Of a stretch of DNA of 64,000 nucleotides, positions 29,087 through 39,170 are shown in pieces. The DNA is from an uncultured beta proteobacterium (lineage in GTDB: Bacteria; Pseudomonadota; Gammaproteobacteria; Burkholderiales; Burkholderiaceae_C): assembly GCA_903909815.1 (NCBI GenBank), contig CAIVXG010000217.1, forward strand, positions 62,001-126,000, given 5' to 3'. A model generated the notes under the pieces. It was not told the origin of the DNA. It saw only the letters and a list, made by a program, of their open reading frames with translations, and did not search any database. Each line of letters opens with the position of its first letter. Position 1 is the first letter of the stretch. The position numbers were made by a program, and so were the translations under genes.

Positions 29087-30012
29087 AACGGCGCGTGCCA
29101 GAACTGGGGCTGGCCGTAATGGTGCTTCAGGAAGTCGATCCACAGGCGCACCCGCAGCGGCAGATGCTTGCGCTGCGGAAACACGGCGTAAATGCCATTC
29201 GGCGGCGCGGCAAAGTCCGCCAGAACTTCCACCAGCGCGCCGCTGGCGATCTCCGACTCCACCTCCCAGGTGCTGCGCCAGGCAATGCCGTAACCCGCCA
29301 GACACCAGGCGTGCAGCACCTGGCCATCCGAGCAGTCCAGCGGACCGCCGGGTTTGAGGTGGCTCACCTGTGCCGGCCCACCCTCGGGCGCAGGCGAACA
29401 AAACGCCCAGCCCCGCGTTTGCGAGGCATCGCTGGAAAGAGTGAGGCAATCGAATTTGGACAGGTCTGCGGGGTGCCGGGGCGTGCCGTGCTGCTTCAGG
29501 TACTTGGGCGTGGCCACGCACAGGCGGCGGTTGTCTGCCAGACGCACGCTCACCAGGGTCGAGTCCGGCATGTCGCCCACGCGCACGGCGCAGTCGAAAC
29601 CTTCGCCCGCGAGATCGACCACGCGGTCGCCCAGGTTCAGGGAGATCGTCACCTCGGGATGCAGTTCGCGAAACCGCGGTACCAGCGGCGCCACGTGGCG
29701 CCGGCCAAAGCCTGCGGGTGCGGTGATGCGCAAATGGCCGCTGGCCTTGACGCCGCCGGCGCTCACGCTGGCCTCGGCGTTGGCCATGTCGGCCAGCAGC
29801 CGCTGGCAGTCTTCCAGGAACGCGCTGCCCTCGTGCGTGAGGCTGATGCGCCTTGTGGTACGCACCAGCAGCTTCACGCCCAGGCGCTCCTCCAGCGCGT
29901 CCAGGCGCCGCCCCATCACGGCCGGTGTCAGACCTGCGGCCTTGGCCGCAGCCGTCAAACTGGCGCGCAGGGCCACACCCACGAAGGCTTCCATCTGTTT
30001 GAGTTTGTCCAT
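29083..30012 (-). CDS. LysR family transcriptional regulator
   Basis: MDKLKQMEAFVGVALRASLTAAAKAAGLTPAVMGRRLDALEERLGVKLLVRTTRRISLTHEG. Confidence 0.93.
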   Translation of the reverse strand: MDKLKQMEAFVGVALRASLTAAAKAAGLTPAVMGRRLDALEERLGVKLLVRTTRRISLTHEGSAFLEDCQRLLADMANAEASVSAGGVKASGHLRITAPAGFGRRHVAPLVPRFRELHPEVTISLNLGDRVVDLAGEGFDCAVRVGDMPDSTLVSVRLADNRRLCVATPKYLKQHGTPRHPADLSKFDCLTLSSDASQTRGWAFCSPAPEGGPAQVSHLKPGGPLDCSDGQVLHAWCLAGYGIAWRSTWEVESEIASGALVEVLADFAAPPNGIYAVFPQRKHLPLRVRLWIDFLKHHYGQPQFWHAPL

Positions 30013-30042
30013 AACGGCAAGATTACCTCCATTTTCATCCGG

Positions 30043-30058
30043 GATAACTCGCATTATC
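30043..30058. promoter_or_regulatory. Candidate LysR operator palindrome
   Basis: GATAA-ctcgca-TTATC perfect inverted repeat between the divergent lysR and dehalogenase genes. Confidence 0.5.
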
Positions 30059-30099
30059 AGGATTTAATCATCGGCCGAGCGTGGAATACATTGGAGGGT

Positions 30100-30807
30100 A
30101 TGGAAATTCCCAAAGTTGCCTCCGCACCCAGAGCGGTGCTGTTCGACGCCTACGGCACACTCTTCGACGTGTACAGCGTGGGCTCTCTGGCGGAACAGTT
30201 GTTCCCAGGCAGGGGCCAAGCCTTGGGCGTCATGTGGCGCGACAAGCAGATCGAATACACGCGCCTTGTGACCACCAGCAACGACGGTGCGCACTACCAG
30301 CCATTCTGGGATCTGACACGCGCCGCGCTGCGCTATGCCTGCAAGCGCCTGGGTCTGAACCTCACGGCCGAGCGCGAAGGCCAGTTGATGAACCAGTACC
30401 GCCATCTGAGCGCCTTTCCGGAAGACCGCGAGGTGCTGCGCGCGCTCAAGACCAGGGGTATCGCCACCGGCATCCTGTCCAATGGCGACCCGGCCATGCT
30501 GGAGGTGGCGGTCAAGTCCGCTGGACTGGAAGACCTGCTGGACCGGGTCGTCAGCACCCACGTCATCCGCAAATACAAGACGCATCCACAGGCCTACGCG
30601 CTGGGTGAACAGGCTTTTGACTGTGCCGCCTCGAAGATCGTATTCGTCAGCAGCAATTCCTGGGACGCTCTGGCTGCCACCTGGTATGGCTACCGCACGC
30701 TGTGGGTGAACCGCCAGGGGCTGCCGTTCGAGGAACTCGGCACCCAGCCCACGCGCACCGGCGCCAGCCTGCGCGACGTACTTGATTTCTTTCCCCCTGA
30801 CCTTTGA
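30100..30807 (+). CDS. HAD type II (S)-2-haloacid dehalogenase
   Basis: [56 protein letters not shown] match the L-2-haloacid dehalogenase catalytic pattern. Track start 29095 is a shadow extension across lysR. Confidence 0.88.
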   Translation: MEIPKVASAPRAVLFDAYGTLFDVYSVGSLAEQLFPGRGQALGVMWRDKQIEYTRLVTTSNDGAHYQPFWDLTRAALRYACKRLGLNLTAEREGQLMNQYRHLSAFPEDREVLRALKTRGIATGILSNGDPAMLEVAVKSAGLEDLLDRVVSTHVIRKYKTHPQAYALGEQAFDCAASKIVFVSSNSWDALAATWYGYRTLWVNRQGLPFEELGTQPTRTGASLRDVLDFFPPDL

Positions 30808-30817
30808 GGATCACACC

Positions 30818-33043
30818 ATGACACAACGCACCGCCCTCCATCGCCTGCAGGTCGCCACCGTGATGCAGCAGTTCATCGACTCCGAGGTGCTGCCCGGCAC
30901 CGGCGTCAGCAGTGCCACTTTCTGGCAGGGCTTTGACGCCATCGTGGCGGACCTAGCACCCAAGAACCTGGCGCTGCTGGCCGAGCGCGACCGTCTGCAA
31001 AGCGAGATTGATGCCTGGCACAAAGCGCATCCGGGACCGATCAAGAGCATGAAGGCGTATCGCAGATTTCTGGAGAAGATCGGCTACCTGGTGCCGGAGC
31101 CGGCGCAAGTGAAAACCACCACCAAGAACGTGGACGCCGAACTCGCGGTGCAGGCCGGGCCCCAACTGGTGGTGCCAATCCTGAATGCGCGCTACGCGCT
31201 GAACGCGGCGAATGCGCGCTGGGGTTCGCTCTACGACGCGCTCTACGGCACCGACGTCATCTCTGAAGCCAATGGCTGTGAAAAAGGCAGTGGCTACAAC
31301 GCCAAGCGTGGCGCTCAGGTGATAGCGTACGCGCGCCATGTGCTGGACCGCACGGCGCCGCTCAAGGGCGGCTCGCATCTGGACTCCACCGGCTACGCGG
31401 TGATGAATGGCAAGCTGGTGGTGACGCTCAAGAGCGGCAAGAGCGTGGAGTTGAAGAATGCCAAGCAGTTCATCGGCTACCAGGGCGATGCGACTGCGCC
31501 TTCGGGCGTGCTGCTGCTCAATAATGGCCTGCATCTGGACCTGCGTATCGACCGTGGTCACTCCATCGGCGCCACCGACCCGGCCGGCGTGGCCGACCTG
31601 GTGGTGGAGGCAGCCCTGTCCACCATCCTCGATCTGGAAGACTCGGTCGCTGCCGTGGACGCCGACGACAAGGTGCTCGGGTACCGCAACTGGCTTGGCA
31701 TCCTCAAGGGCACGCTCACCGAAGAGTTGAGCAAGGGCGGCAAGACCTTCACGCGCGGCCTCAATCCCGATCGTGTCTATACGGCAGCCAATGGAAATGC
31801 TGAAGTGCGCCTGCACGGTCGCGCCCTCATGTTCCTGCGCAACGTGGGTCACCTGATGACCAACCCCGCCATCCTCTACACCGATGCGTTGGGCGCCACG
31901 CGCGAGATTCCCGAAGGCATCCTGGACGCCGTGGTCACCACCGCGATTGCGCTGCACGACCTGCAAGGCCACGGCCAAGACGGCATCCGCAACTCGCGCA
32001 AAGGCAGTGTTTACATCGTCAAACCCAAGATGCACGGCCCGGACGAAGTGGGCTTTGCGGCGGAACTGTTTGCGCGTGTGGAAAAGCTGCTTGGCCTGAG
32101 AGACTCCACCGTCAAGCTGGGCATCATGGACGAAGAGCGCCGCACCAGCGTGAACCTGAAGGCGGCAATAGCCGCCGCCAGCAGTCGCGTCGCCTTCATC
32201 AACACCGGCTTCCTGGACCGCACCGGCGACGAGATGCACACCTGCATGCACGCGGGCCCCGTGTTCCGCAAGGGCGACATGAAGAGCAGCGCCTGGATTC
32301 AGGCATACGAAAAAAACAACGTGCTCGTGGGCCTGGCCTGCGGGTTGCGCGGCAAGGCTCAAATCGGCAAGGGCATGTGGGCCATGCCGGACCTGATGGC
32401 CGCCATGATGCAGCAGAAGATCGCGCACCCGAAAGCTGGCGCCAACACCGCGTGGGTGCCCAGCCCCACCGGCGCCACGCTGCACGCGCTGCACTATCAC
32501 CAGGTAAAGGTGTCGCAGGTGCAAAAGGACATGGAACAAGAGCAGGTCTTCATCGATCCGCAGCAACAGCGTGACGCGATCCTGAACGACCTGCTGCAGA
32601 TCCCGGTGGTGAAAAAAGCCAAGTGGAGCGATGCCGAGCGCCAGCAGGAAATCGACAACAATGCCCAGGGCATCCTGGGCTATGTGGTGCGCTGGATCGA
32701 CCAGGGCGTGGGCTGCTCCAAGGTGCCCGACATCCACAACATCGGCCTCATGGAGGACCGCGCCACGCTGCGTATCAGCAGCCAGCACATCGCCAATTGG
32801 CTGCTGCACGGCGTCGTGACCAAGCCCCAGGTGCGCGCCAGCTTCAAGCGCATGGCCAAGGTGGTGGACAAGCAGAACGCCGCCGACCCGCTCTACAAGA
32901 ACCTGAGCGGGAACTACTCAGGCGCAGCCTACCAGGCCGCCACCGACCTGGTGTTCAAGGGCTTGGAGCAGCCCAGCGGCTACACCGAGCCGCTGCTGCA
33001 CGCGTGGAGGTTGAAGGTGAAGGCCGGGGCAGGCATGGCCTGA
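30818..33043 (+). CDS. glcB: Malate synthase G
   Basis: About 740 aa, [82 protein letters not shown]. Confidence 0.97.
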   Translation: MTQRTALHRLQVATVMQQFIDSEVLPGTGVSSATFWQGFDAIVADLAPKNLALLAERDRLQSEIDAWHKAHPGPIKSMKAYRRFLEKIGYLVPEPAQVKTTTKNVDAELAVQAGPQLVVPILNARYALNAANARWGSLYDALYGTDVISEANGCEKGSGYNAKRGAQVIAYARHVLDRTAPLKGGSHLDSTGYAVMNGKLVVTLKSGKSVELKNAKQFIGYQGDATAPSGVLLLNNGLHLDLRIDRGHSIGATDPAGVADLVVEAALSTILDLEDSVAAVDADDKVLGYRNWLGILKGTLTEELSKGGKTFTRGLNPDRVYTAANGNAEVRLHGRALMFLRNVGHLMTNPAILYTDALGATREIPEGILDAVVTTAIALHDLQGHGQDGIRNSRKGSVYIVKPKMHGPDEVGFAAELFARVEKLLGLRDSTVKLGIMDEERRTSVNLKAAIAAASSRVAFINTGFLDRTGDEMHTCMHAGPVFRKGDMKSSAWIQAYEKNNVLVGLACGLRGKAQIGKGMWAMPDLMAAMMQQKIAHPKAGANTAWVPSPTGATLHALHYHQVKVSQVQKDMEQEQVFIDPQQQRDAILNDLLQIPVVKKAKWSDAERQQEIDNNAQGILGYVVRWIDQGVGCSKVPDIHNIGLMEDRATLRISSQHIANWLLHGVVTKPQVRASFKRMAKVVDKQNAADPLYKNLSGNYSGAAYQAATDLVFKGLEQPSGYTEPLLHAWRLKVKAGAGMA

Positions 33044-33066
33044 TGCTGGATTGACCCGGCTCGGGC

Positions 33067-33780
33067 TCAAAGTAGATGCGCGATCAAGGGAATCAACACG
33101 GACGCCAGCAGCACTTGCAGTCCGAGCGCCAGACCGGCATAGGCGCCGGCGTCCGGATGGACGTGCATGGCACGCGCCGCGCCGATGCCGTGCGACGCCG
33201 TGCCCAGCGCAAAGCCCCGCACCTGAGCGGGCTTGATTCCCATGGCGTCGAACAGGTACTTGGCGCTGATCGCGCCAACCAGGCCGGTCAACACGGCAAA
33301 CACCGCCGCCAACGCCGGGATGCCGCCGAGTTGCTCGGCGATGCCCATGGCCACCGGCGCCGTGACCGATTTGGGCGCGAGCGAGCGCAGTAAGTCATCG
33401 GGCAGGCCCAACGCCCAGCCGATGGCCACGGCGCTGGCGCTGGCCGCCGCACCACCGGCCAAAGCCGCCAGCAGCAGCGGCCCGGCGCGTTGGCGCAGTT
33501 CTTCGCGCCGCTGCCAAAGCGGCCATGCCAGCGCCACCACCGCCGGCCCCAGTAGAAAATGAATGAACTGCGCGCCGGAGAAATAGCTGGGATAGGGTGT
33601 GCCACTCACCGTCAGCAGTGTCGCCAGCAGCAGCACGGTCCACAGCACCGGATTGGCCCAGGGCGCCTGATCCAGCCGCTGGTAGACGGCCTGCGCTAGC
33701 AGGTAGGTCAGCAGCGTCGCGGTCAAGCCGAACAGCGGCGTGGTTGAGAGGTAGACCCAGAGTTGCACGAAGTCCGTCAT
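33067..33780 (-). CDS. lrgB: LrgB family protein (PftB-like)
   Basis: Polytopic, LGPAVVALAWPLWQRREELR, LAPKSVTAPVAMGIAEQLGGIPALAAVFAVLTGLVGA, GTASHGIGAARAMH. Confidence 0.93.
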   Translation of the reverse strand: MTDFVQLWVYLSTTPLFGLTATLLTYLLAQAVYQRLDQAPWANPVLWTVLLLATLLTVSGTPYPSYFSGAQFIHFLLGPAVVALAWPLWQRREELRQRAGPLLLAALAGGAAASASAVAIGWALGLPDDLLRSLAPKSVTAPVAMGIAEQLGGIPALAAVFAVLTGLVGAISAKYLFDAMGIKPAQVRGFALGTASHGIGAARAMHVHPDAGAYAGLALGLQVLLASVLIPLIAHLL

Positions 33781-33790
33781 GTCGGCATCT

Positions 33791-34159
33791 TCAAGCGTCG
33801 GGGGAAGTGCTGGTGCGAGGCAGCGCCGCGCGCAGCACCAGGGCCGTGACGATCAGCCCGATCCAGGTCGACAGCACCAAAGCCACCGCCAAGCGAACGC
33901 CGTACTGCGAGAGCAGCGCCATGTGCGTCATGACACCGACCCCCACCGGCACGAACAGCAGCGACAAGTGCGCCAGCAGCGCATCCGCGACTGTGCCCAC
34001 GCTTTCGCGCACCGCCTGCCAGCGCAGCAGGCCCACCAGCATCAGCATGCCAAGCACCGGCCCTGGCAGGCCCAGATGGGCGAGTCGGGTCAGGGCTTCT
34101 CCCGCAGACTGGCACAGCAGCAGCCAGGTCAGACCGGTGAGCAAGGGCGACGCTTTCAT
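33791..34159 (-). CDS. lrgA: LrgA/CidA family protein (PftA-like)
   Basis: LLLCQSAGEALTRLAHLGLPGPVLGMLMLVGLL ... HLSLLFVPVGVGVM; embedded in the 33791..34531 minus ORF. Confidence 0.88.
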   Translation of the reverse strand: MKASPLLTGLTWLLLCQSAGEALTRLAHLGLPGPVLGMLMLVGLLRWQAVRESVGTVADALLAHLSLLFVPVGVGVMTHMALLSQYGVRLAVALVLSTWIGLIVTALVLRAALPRTSTSPDA

Positions 34160-34176
34160 GGCGCCTATTATGTTGG

Positions 34177-34629
34177 CTAATGCTCGCGCACCAGCAGCAG
34201 CGAGCAGGTGGCGATGCGCACCAGGTTCTCGGCCACGCTGCCCACCAGCAGGCGCTCGAAGCCGCGCCGCCCGTGGGTGCCGACGACGATCAGATCCGCG
34301 CCCCATTGCACTGCGGCGTCGGCGATCATTTCTGCCACGCGCCGCTTCGTGGATTCGATCAGCTGTCGCTCGGCCGTGCAGCCGGCCGCAGCCGCCTTGG
34401 CCTGCGCCTGGTCCAGCAGTGCGTTGGCAGCTGTCCTCATCTCTTTCTTGACGAGGTCGATGTCGATGTAGCTGCCAAGCCCCATGCCGTGCTGGTCCAG
34501 TGGCGCTTCGTCCACGGCCGTGGCAATGCACAGGCTGGCGCCTTGCACGCGTGCCAGCGCGATGGCTTCGTCCAGCGCCTTTTGCGCGGTGCTGCTGTTG
34601 TCGATGGCGACAAGGATTTTCTTGCTCAT
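34177..34629 (-). CDS. Universal stress protein family
   Basis: [20 protein letters not shown] ... [28 protein letters not shown] ... LLLVRE. Confidence 0.93.
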   Translation of the reverse strand: MSKKILVAIDNSSTAQKALDEAIALARVQGASLCIATAVDEAPLDQHGMGLGSYIDIDLVKKEMRTAANALLDQAQAKAAAAGCTAERQLIESTKRRVAEMIADAAVQWGADLIVVGTHGRRGFERLLVGSVAENLVRIATCSLLLVREH

Positions 34630-34647
34630 AAATGGTTCTCCGGAAAT

Positions 34648-36315
34648 TTATTTGACGACCAGCAGCGTGAACGGGAACACGTAGGCCTGCAGCGTCACGA
34701 AGATGCCGACCAGGCAGGCCAGGGCCAGTGAATGGAAGAACACGTAGCGCAGGATGTCGCCTTCGTGGTTGAACCAGCGCGTGGCCGTGGACGCGACCAC
34801 GATCGATTGCGCGTCGATCATCTTGCCCATCACGCCGCCCGAGCTGTTGGCCGCGCCCATCAGGTTCGGCGACAGGCCGAGCTGGTCTGCGGCGACTTTC
34901 TGCATGCCGCCGAAGAGCACGTTGGAGGCCGTGTCCGAACCCGTCATCGCCACGCCAATCCAGCCCATCAGCGTGCCGAAGAAGGGGTAGAACACGCCGC
35001 TGTTGGCAAAGGCCAAGCCAAGCGTGGTATCGGTGCCCGAGTAGCGCGTGAGCGTGCCCAGACCCAGCATCAGCACGATGGTCATGAGCGAATAGCGCAC
35101 CAGCCAGAAAGTGCGACCGAAGGTGGCGACGATTTCCGTGGGTTTGTACTTCATGACAAAGGCGCCGACGATGGCTGCCAGCAGGATCCCGGTGCCGGTG
35201 GCAGAGAGCAGACCCAGCACATAGACGGCGCCTTCCTTGGTTGGCTTCACCACCACCGGCGGCATTTTTTCAATCAGGTTGTGCAGGCCGGCCATCGGGA
35301 ACGAGGGCGCGTAGATGCCGTTGAGCCAGGTCTTCACCGACGGCAGGCCCCAGACGAAGACGAACACCGTCAGGATCAGCCACGGGGTCCAGGCGCGAAC
35401 CAGTTCGGCGCGCGTGTAGTGCACCGCAGGCAGCGCCGCCTTGGCTTCGCCGCCGTTGCTCTCGTGGCCTTTCAGATTGGGCGAGGTCCAGATCTTTTTG
35501 GGCTGCCAGACGCGCAGGAACAGCACCAGGGATATCATGGAAACGATGGCCGCGATGATGTCCACGAGCTCCGGACCGATGAAGTTGGACACCAGGTATT
35601 GCGGGATGGCAAATGACAGGCCTGTGACCAGAATGGCTGGCCAGATTTCCATCATCGCCTTGCGCCCGGCAAAGGCCCAGATCAGCCAGAACGGCACCAG
35701 CAGCGAGAAGAACGGCAGTTGGCGCCCGATCATGGCCGTTACCGCCATCAGGTCGTAGCCGTGCACCTTGGCCAGCGTGATCACGGGCGTGCCCAGGGCG
35801 CCGAACGCCACGGGTGCGGTGTTGGCGATCAGGCTCAGGCCCGACGCTGCCAGCGGAGAAAAGCCCAGGCCGATCAGGATGCCGGCGGTGACCGCCACCG
35901 GCGTGCCAAAACCCGCTGCGCCCTCGAAGAAGGCGCCGAAGCAAAAGGCGATCAGCAGCAACTGCAGCCGCCGGTCGTCGGTAATGCCCGAGAGCGAAGC
36001 CTGCAGCACCTTGAAGCTGCCGTTCTGCTCGGCCAGCTGCTGCAAAAAGATGATGTTGAGCACGATCCAGCCAATCGGCAGAAGTCCTGTGAAACCGCCG
36101 TACAGCGCCGCCGTCCCCGCCATCTCCGCGGGCATGCCGTAAGCGAACACGGCCACCAGCACTGCGGCCAGCAGACCGAGCGCAGCGGCGATGTGCGCCT
36201 TGATGTGCAGAAAGCCCAGACAGACCAGCATCACCACCACCGGCACTGCGGCCAGGGCAGTGGACAAAACCATGTTCCCCAGCGGGTCGTAAACCTGTTG
36301 CCAAACCATAACCAT
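34648..36315 (-). CDS. L-lactate/glycolate permease (LctP family)
   Basis: GAFFEGAAGFGTPVAVTAGILIGLGFSPLAASGLSLIANTAPVAFGALGTPV; NSSGGVMGKMIDAQSIVVAS. Confidence 0.95.
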   Translation of the reverse strand: MVMVWQQVYDPLGNMVLSTALAAVPVVVMLVCLGFLHIKAHIAAALGLLAAVLVAVFAYGMPAEMAGTAALYGGFTGLLPIGWIVLNIIFLQQLAEQNGSFKVLQASLSGITDDRRLQLLLIAFCFGAFFEGAAGFGTPVAVTAGILIGLGFSPLAASGLSLIANTAPVAFGALGTPVITLAKVHGYDLMAVTAMIGRQLPFFSLLVPFWLIWAFAGRKAMMEIWPAILVTGLSFAIPQYLVSNFIGPELVDIIAAIVSMISLVLFLRVWQPKKIWTSPNLKGHESNGGEAKAALPAVHYTRAELVRAWTPWLILTVFVFVWGLPSVKTWLNGIYAPSFPMAGLHNLIEKMPPVVVKPTKEGAVYVLGLLSATGTGILLAAIVGAFVMKYKPTEIVATFGRTFWLVRYSLMTIVLMLGLGTLTRYSGTDTTLGLAFANSGVFYPFFGTLMGWIGVAMTGSDTASNVLFGGMQKVAADQLGLSPNLMGAANSSGGVMGKMIDAQSIVVASTATRWFNHEGDILRYVFFHSLALACLVGIFVTLQAYVFPFTLLVVK

Positions 36316-36386
36316 CTCCTTAAAAAGTAATGAATTTCACACGGCGCGAGGCAGCCCGAGCCACCCACGCGCAAGCCTGCAGCGCA

Positions 36387-39170
36387 TCAACATGTCATGG
36401 CGTCATCCTCCCGCGTGCACTCTTCCAGCAAGTAGGCAATCGAGCGATAAGGTCGTCCGGTCTCGGCGGTCAGCCCGATTTCGCAGGTCCGGTTCGTGGA
36501 CACGCCGGCGCAGCAATTCTTCGGCAGGGCGTCGTGCAGCTTGCGCAGCGCGTGCGCGTTGAGTTCGGGGACGACAAAGCCGCGGTCGCCGCCAAAGCCG
36601 CAGCAGGTGACACCGGCGGGTTCGACGATTTCCGTGACGCAAGCCTCGAGCACGCCACGCAACTTGGCGTCGGACGCCGTGCGGCGCACACTGCAATTGA
36701 TGTGCAGCGCGATCGGTCCCGGTTGGCGCCGGATGTGCAGGCGCGGCAGCAGCGCGTCAAACGCGAACTCGTGAAAATCCAGCAGCGTCAAACGACCCGC
36801 CAGTATTTTTTGCATGCGCACGGAGCAGGTGCTGGCGTCCATGATCACGGGGTGGTAACCGCCCTGGCCGTCGTCCGCGGCCTGCAGCAGTGCCTGCGTC
36901 ACGGACTGCGCCATTTGCTCCGCCTCTTCGGCCATGCCCTTGCTCGCCATCATCTGGCCGCAGCACAGCTTGTCAAAGCCCTGCGGCAGGATGGGCGCGT
37001 AACCGGCGCGCACCAGCAGCTCCGTGATGACCTCGGGCAGCGTCGCTTCTTCGGCGCTGTTGGCGCCGAAGATACGGCCGCCACAGGCCGGGAAATACAC
37101 CACGGGGTCGCCGCCGCCGGCGTAGGCCGAGGGTCGCTTGCCCGCCTGCGGCATGCCGCGCTTCCACGCGCCGCCCGAGAGCTTGGCCACCAGGCCCTCG
37201 CCGATCACGCTGGACGCCACGTGCCCCAGTTGCAATCCGATGCGCGACGCGCTGGCCAGCTTGCCGAAATTGCCCGCGGTCCATTGCGCGAGCTTGTGCG
37301 AGGCGCTGCCCATGCCGCGGCCGCGCAACAATCGTGTGAGCTCGCCGGTGTCGATGCCCACCGGGCAGGCGGTGGAGCACAGGCCGCAGCCGGCGCAGGT
37401 GTCCAGTCCGTAGTAGGCGAAATCGGCCTCGACGTCAGCCGCACTTTCGCCTGCGGCGGCGCGCCTGGAGAGCTCGCGCCAGCTGACGATGCGCTGGCGC
37501 GGCGAGAGCGTGAGCCGGTGCGAGGGGCACAGCGGTTCGCAAAAACCGCATTCGATGCAGCGGTCCACCAGCGCCTCGGCGGCAGGCATGGGCTTGAGGT
37601 GCAACAGGTGCGCCTGCGGGTCGTCGTTCAGGATCACGCCTGGATTGAGCAGGTCCTGCGGATCGAACAGGCGCTTGATGCGCCGCATCAGGTTTGTCGC
37701 TTGCGTGCCCCATTCCTTTTCGACAAAGGGCGCCATGTTGCGACCCGTGCCGTGCTCGGCCTTGAGCGATCCGTCGTACTTGCGCACCACCAGCTCACAG
37801 ACGTCGTCCATGAAGCGCGCGTAGCGCTGCACCTCGGCGTCATCGGAGAAATCCTGTGTGAACACGAAGTGCAGATTGCCTTCGAGCGCGTGGCCGAAGA
37901 TGATGCCCTCGCTGTAGCCATGGGAGAGCATCAGCGACTGCAGGTCCAGCGTGGCACGGGCCAGGTGGGCGATGGGCACGGCGACATCCTCGATGATGAC
38001 CGTGGTGCCGGTGCGGCGCATCGCGCCCACCGAAGGGAAGGTTCCCTTGCGCACTTTCCAATACAGCTCGCAAGTGGCCGGGTCGGTGGAAAACGCCGCC
38101 GGCTCGATGGTGTCAATGCCGGCCAGCGCGCCCAGCGCGGCGTCCATGCGCAGTTGCAGCGCAGCGGTTGTCTGCGCCCGCACCTCGATCAGCAGGGCCG
38201 CCGCTGCGTCACCCAAGCCGCGTATCACCCCAGGCATCGCCGGCTTGTCCTGCACCGAGCGCAAGGCAGGACGGTCCAGCAGCTCGACTGCGGACACCGG
38301 CTCGTGCTTCAGGCGTATCACGGCCTGGCAGGCGATCTCGATGTCGGGAAAAAACACCAGCGCACTGGCCTTGCACGGGTCTTCGACCACAGTGTTCAGG
38401 CTGATGCGCGACATGAAGCCCAGCGTTCCTTCAGAGCCGATCATCAGGTGCGCCAGGATCTCGATCGGGTCTTCAAAGTCGATCAGCGCGTTCAGGCTGT
38501 AGCCCGTGGTGTTCTTGATCTGGTACTTGTGGCGGATGCGCTGCGCCAGCGCTTCGTCGGCCCGCGTCGTCTCTCCCAGGCGCTGCAACTCGTCCAGCAG
38601 GCTGGCATGGCTCTGGCGAAATCGTGCAACGCTGGACGCGTCTTCGGTGTCGAGCAGCGCGCCGTCGGCCAGCACGAGGCGCATGCCGGCAAGCGTGCGG
38701 TAGCTGTTTTGCGCCGTGCCGCAGCACATGCCGGAGGCGTTGTTGGCCGCGATGCCGCCGATCTTGCAGGCGTTGATGGAAGCCGGGTCCGGGCCGATCT
38801 TGCGCCCGAACGGCGCCAGCCGGTAGTTGACTTCGCCGCCGATGATGCCGGGGCCGACGCGCACGACGGCGCCGTCCTGCAGGATGTCGCAGCCGGAAAA
38901 TCCCTCGCCGATCAGCGCCAGCACGCTGTCGGTCACGGCCTGGCCCGACAGGCTGGTGCCCGCAGCGCGGAAGGTGACCGGACGTCCGTGTTCGCGCGCG
39001 GCCAGCAGCAGCGCCTGCACCTCCTCCTCGCTTTCGACCACGGCGATGACTTCGGGCGTCAGGCGGTAGAAGCTGGCGTCGGTGCCGTACGCGAGACGCC
39101 GCAGCGGGTCGGTGATGACCTGGTGCGCGGGCAGGATGGCACAGAGCGCCGCGATCAGATCACTCATCAT
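36387..39170 (-). CDS. FAD-linked oxidase fused to 4Fe-4S/CCG domains (D-lactate/2-hydroxyacid dehydrogenase-like)
   Basis: FAD-binding FRAAGTSLSGQAVTDSVL; CIECGFCEPLCPS and CAGCGLCSTACPVG clusters; C-terminal CCG motifs (KLCCGQMM, TCCGFGGDRGF). Confidence 0.9.
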   Translation of the reverse strand: MMSDLIAALCAILPAHQVITDPLRRLAYGTDASFYRLTPEVIAVVESEEEVQALLLAAREHGRPVTFRAAGTSLSGQAVTDSVLALIGEGFSGCDILQDGAVVRVGPGIIGGEVNYRLAPFGRKIGPDPASINACKIGGIAANNASGMCCGTAQNSYRTLAGMRLVLADGALLDTEDASSVARFRQSHASLLDELQRLGETTRADEALAQRIRHKYQIKNTTGYSLNALIDFEDPIEILAHLMIGSEGTLGFMSRISLNTVVEDPCKASALVFFPDIEIACQAVIRLKHEPVSAVELLDRPALRSVQDKPAMPGVIRGLGDAAAALLIEVRAQTTAALQLRMDAALGALAGIDTIEPAAFSTDPATCELYWKVRKGTFPSVGAMRRTGTTVIIEDVAVPIAHLARATLDLQSLMLSHGYSEGIIFGHALEGNLHFVFTQDFSDDAEVQRYARFMDDVCELVVRKYDGSLKAEHGTGRNMAPFVEKEWGTQATNLMRRIKRLFDPQDLLNPGVILNDDPQAHLLHLKPMPAAEALVDRCIECGFCEPLCPSHRLTLSPRQRIVSWRELSRRAAAGESAADVEADFAYYGLDTCAGCGLCSTACPVGIDTGELTRLLRGRGMGSASHKLAQWTAGNFGKLASASRIGLQLGHVASSVIGEGLVAKLSGGAWKRGMPQAGKRPSAYAGGGDPVVYFPACGGRIFGANSAEEATLPEVITELLVRAGYAPILPQGFDKLCCGQMMASKGMAEEAEQMAQSVTQALLQAADDGQGGYHPVIMDASTCSVRMQKILAGRLTLLDFHEFAFDALLPRLHIRRQPGPIALHINCSVRRTASDAKLRGVLEACVTEIVEPAGVTCCGFGGDRGFVVPELNAHALRKLHDALPKNCCAGVSTNRTCEIGLTAETGRPYRSIAYLLEECTREDDAMTC

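Noticed and set aside
29095-30099. Extended N-terminus of the haloacid dehalogenase ORF
   Set aside because: Antisense to LysR; the dehalogenase fold begins at 30100 with an upstream GGAGGG SD-like sequence.
30953-32809. 618-aa minus-strand ORF
   Set aside because: Antisense shadow of glcB; His/Val/Gln-rich artefact.
33044-33066. Terminator between convergent glcB and lrgB
   Set aside because: Only a 4-bp CCCG/CGGG stem and no T-run.
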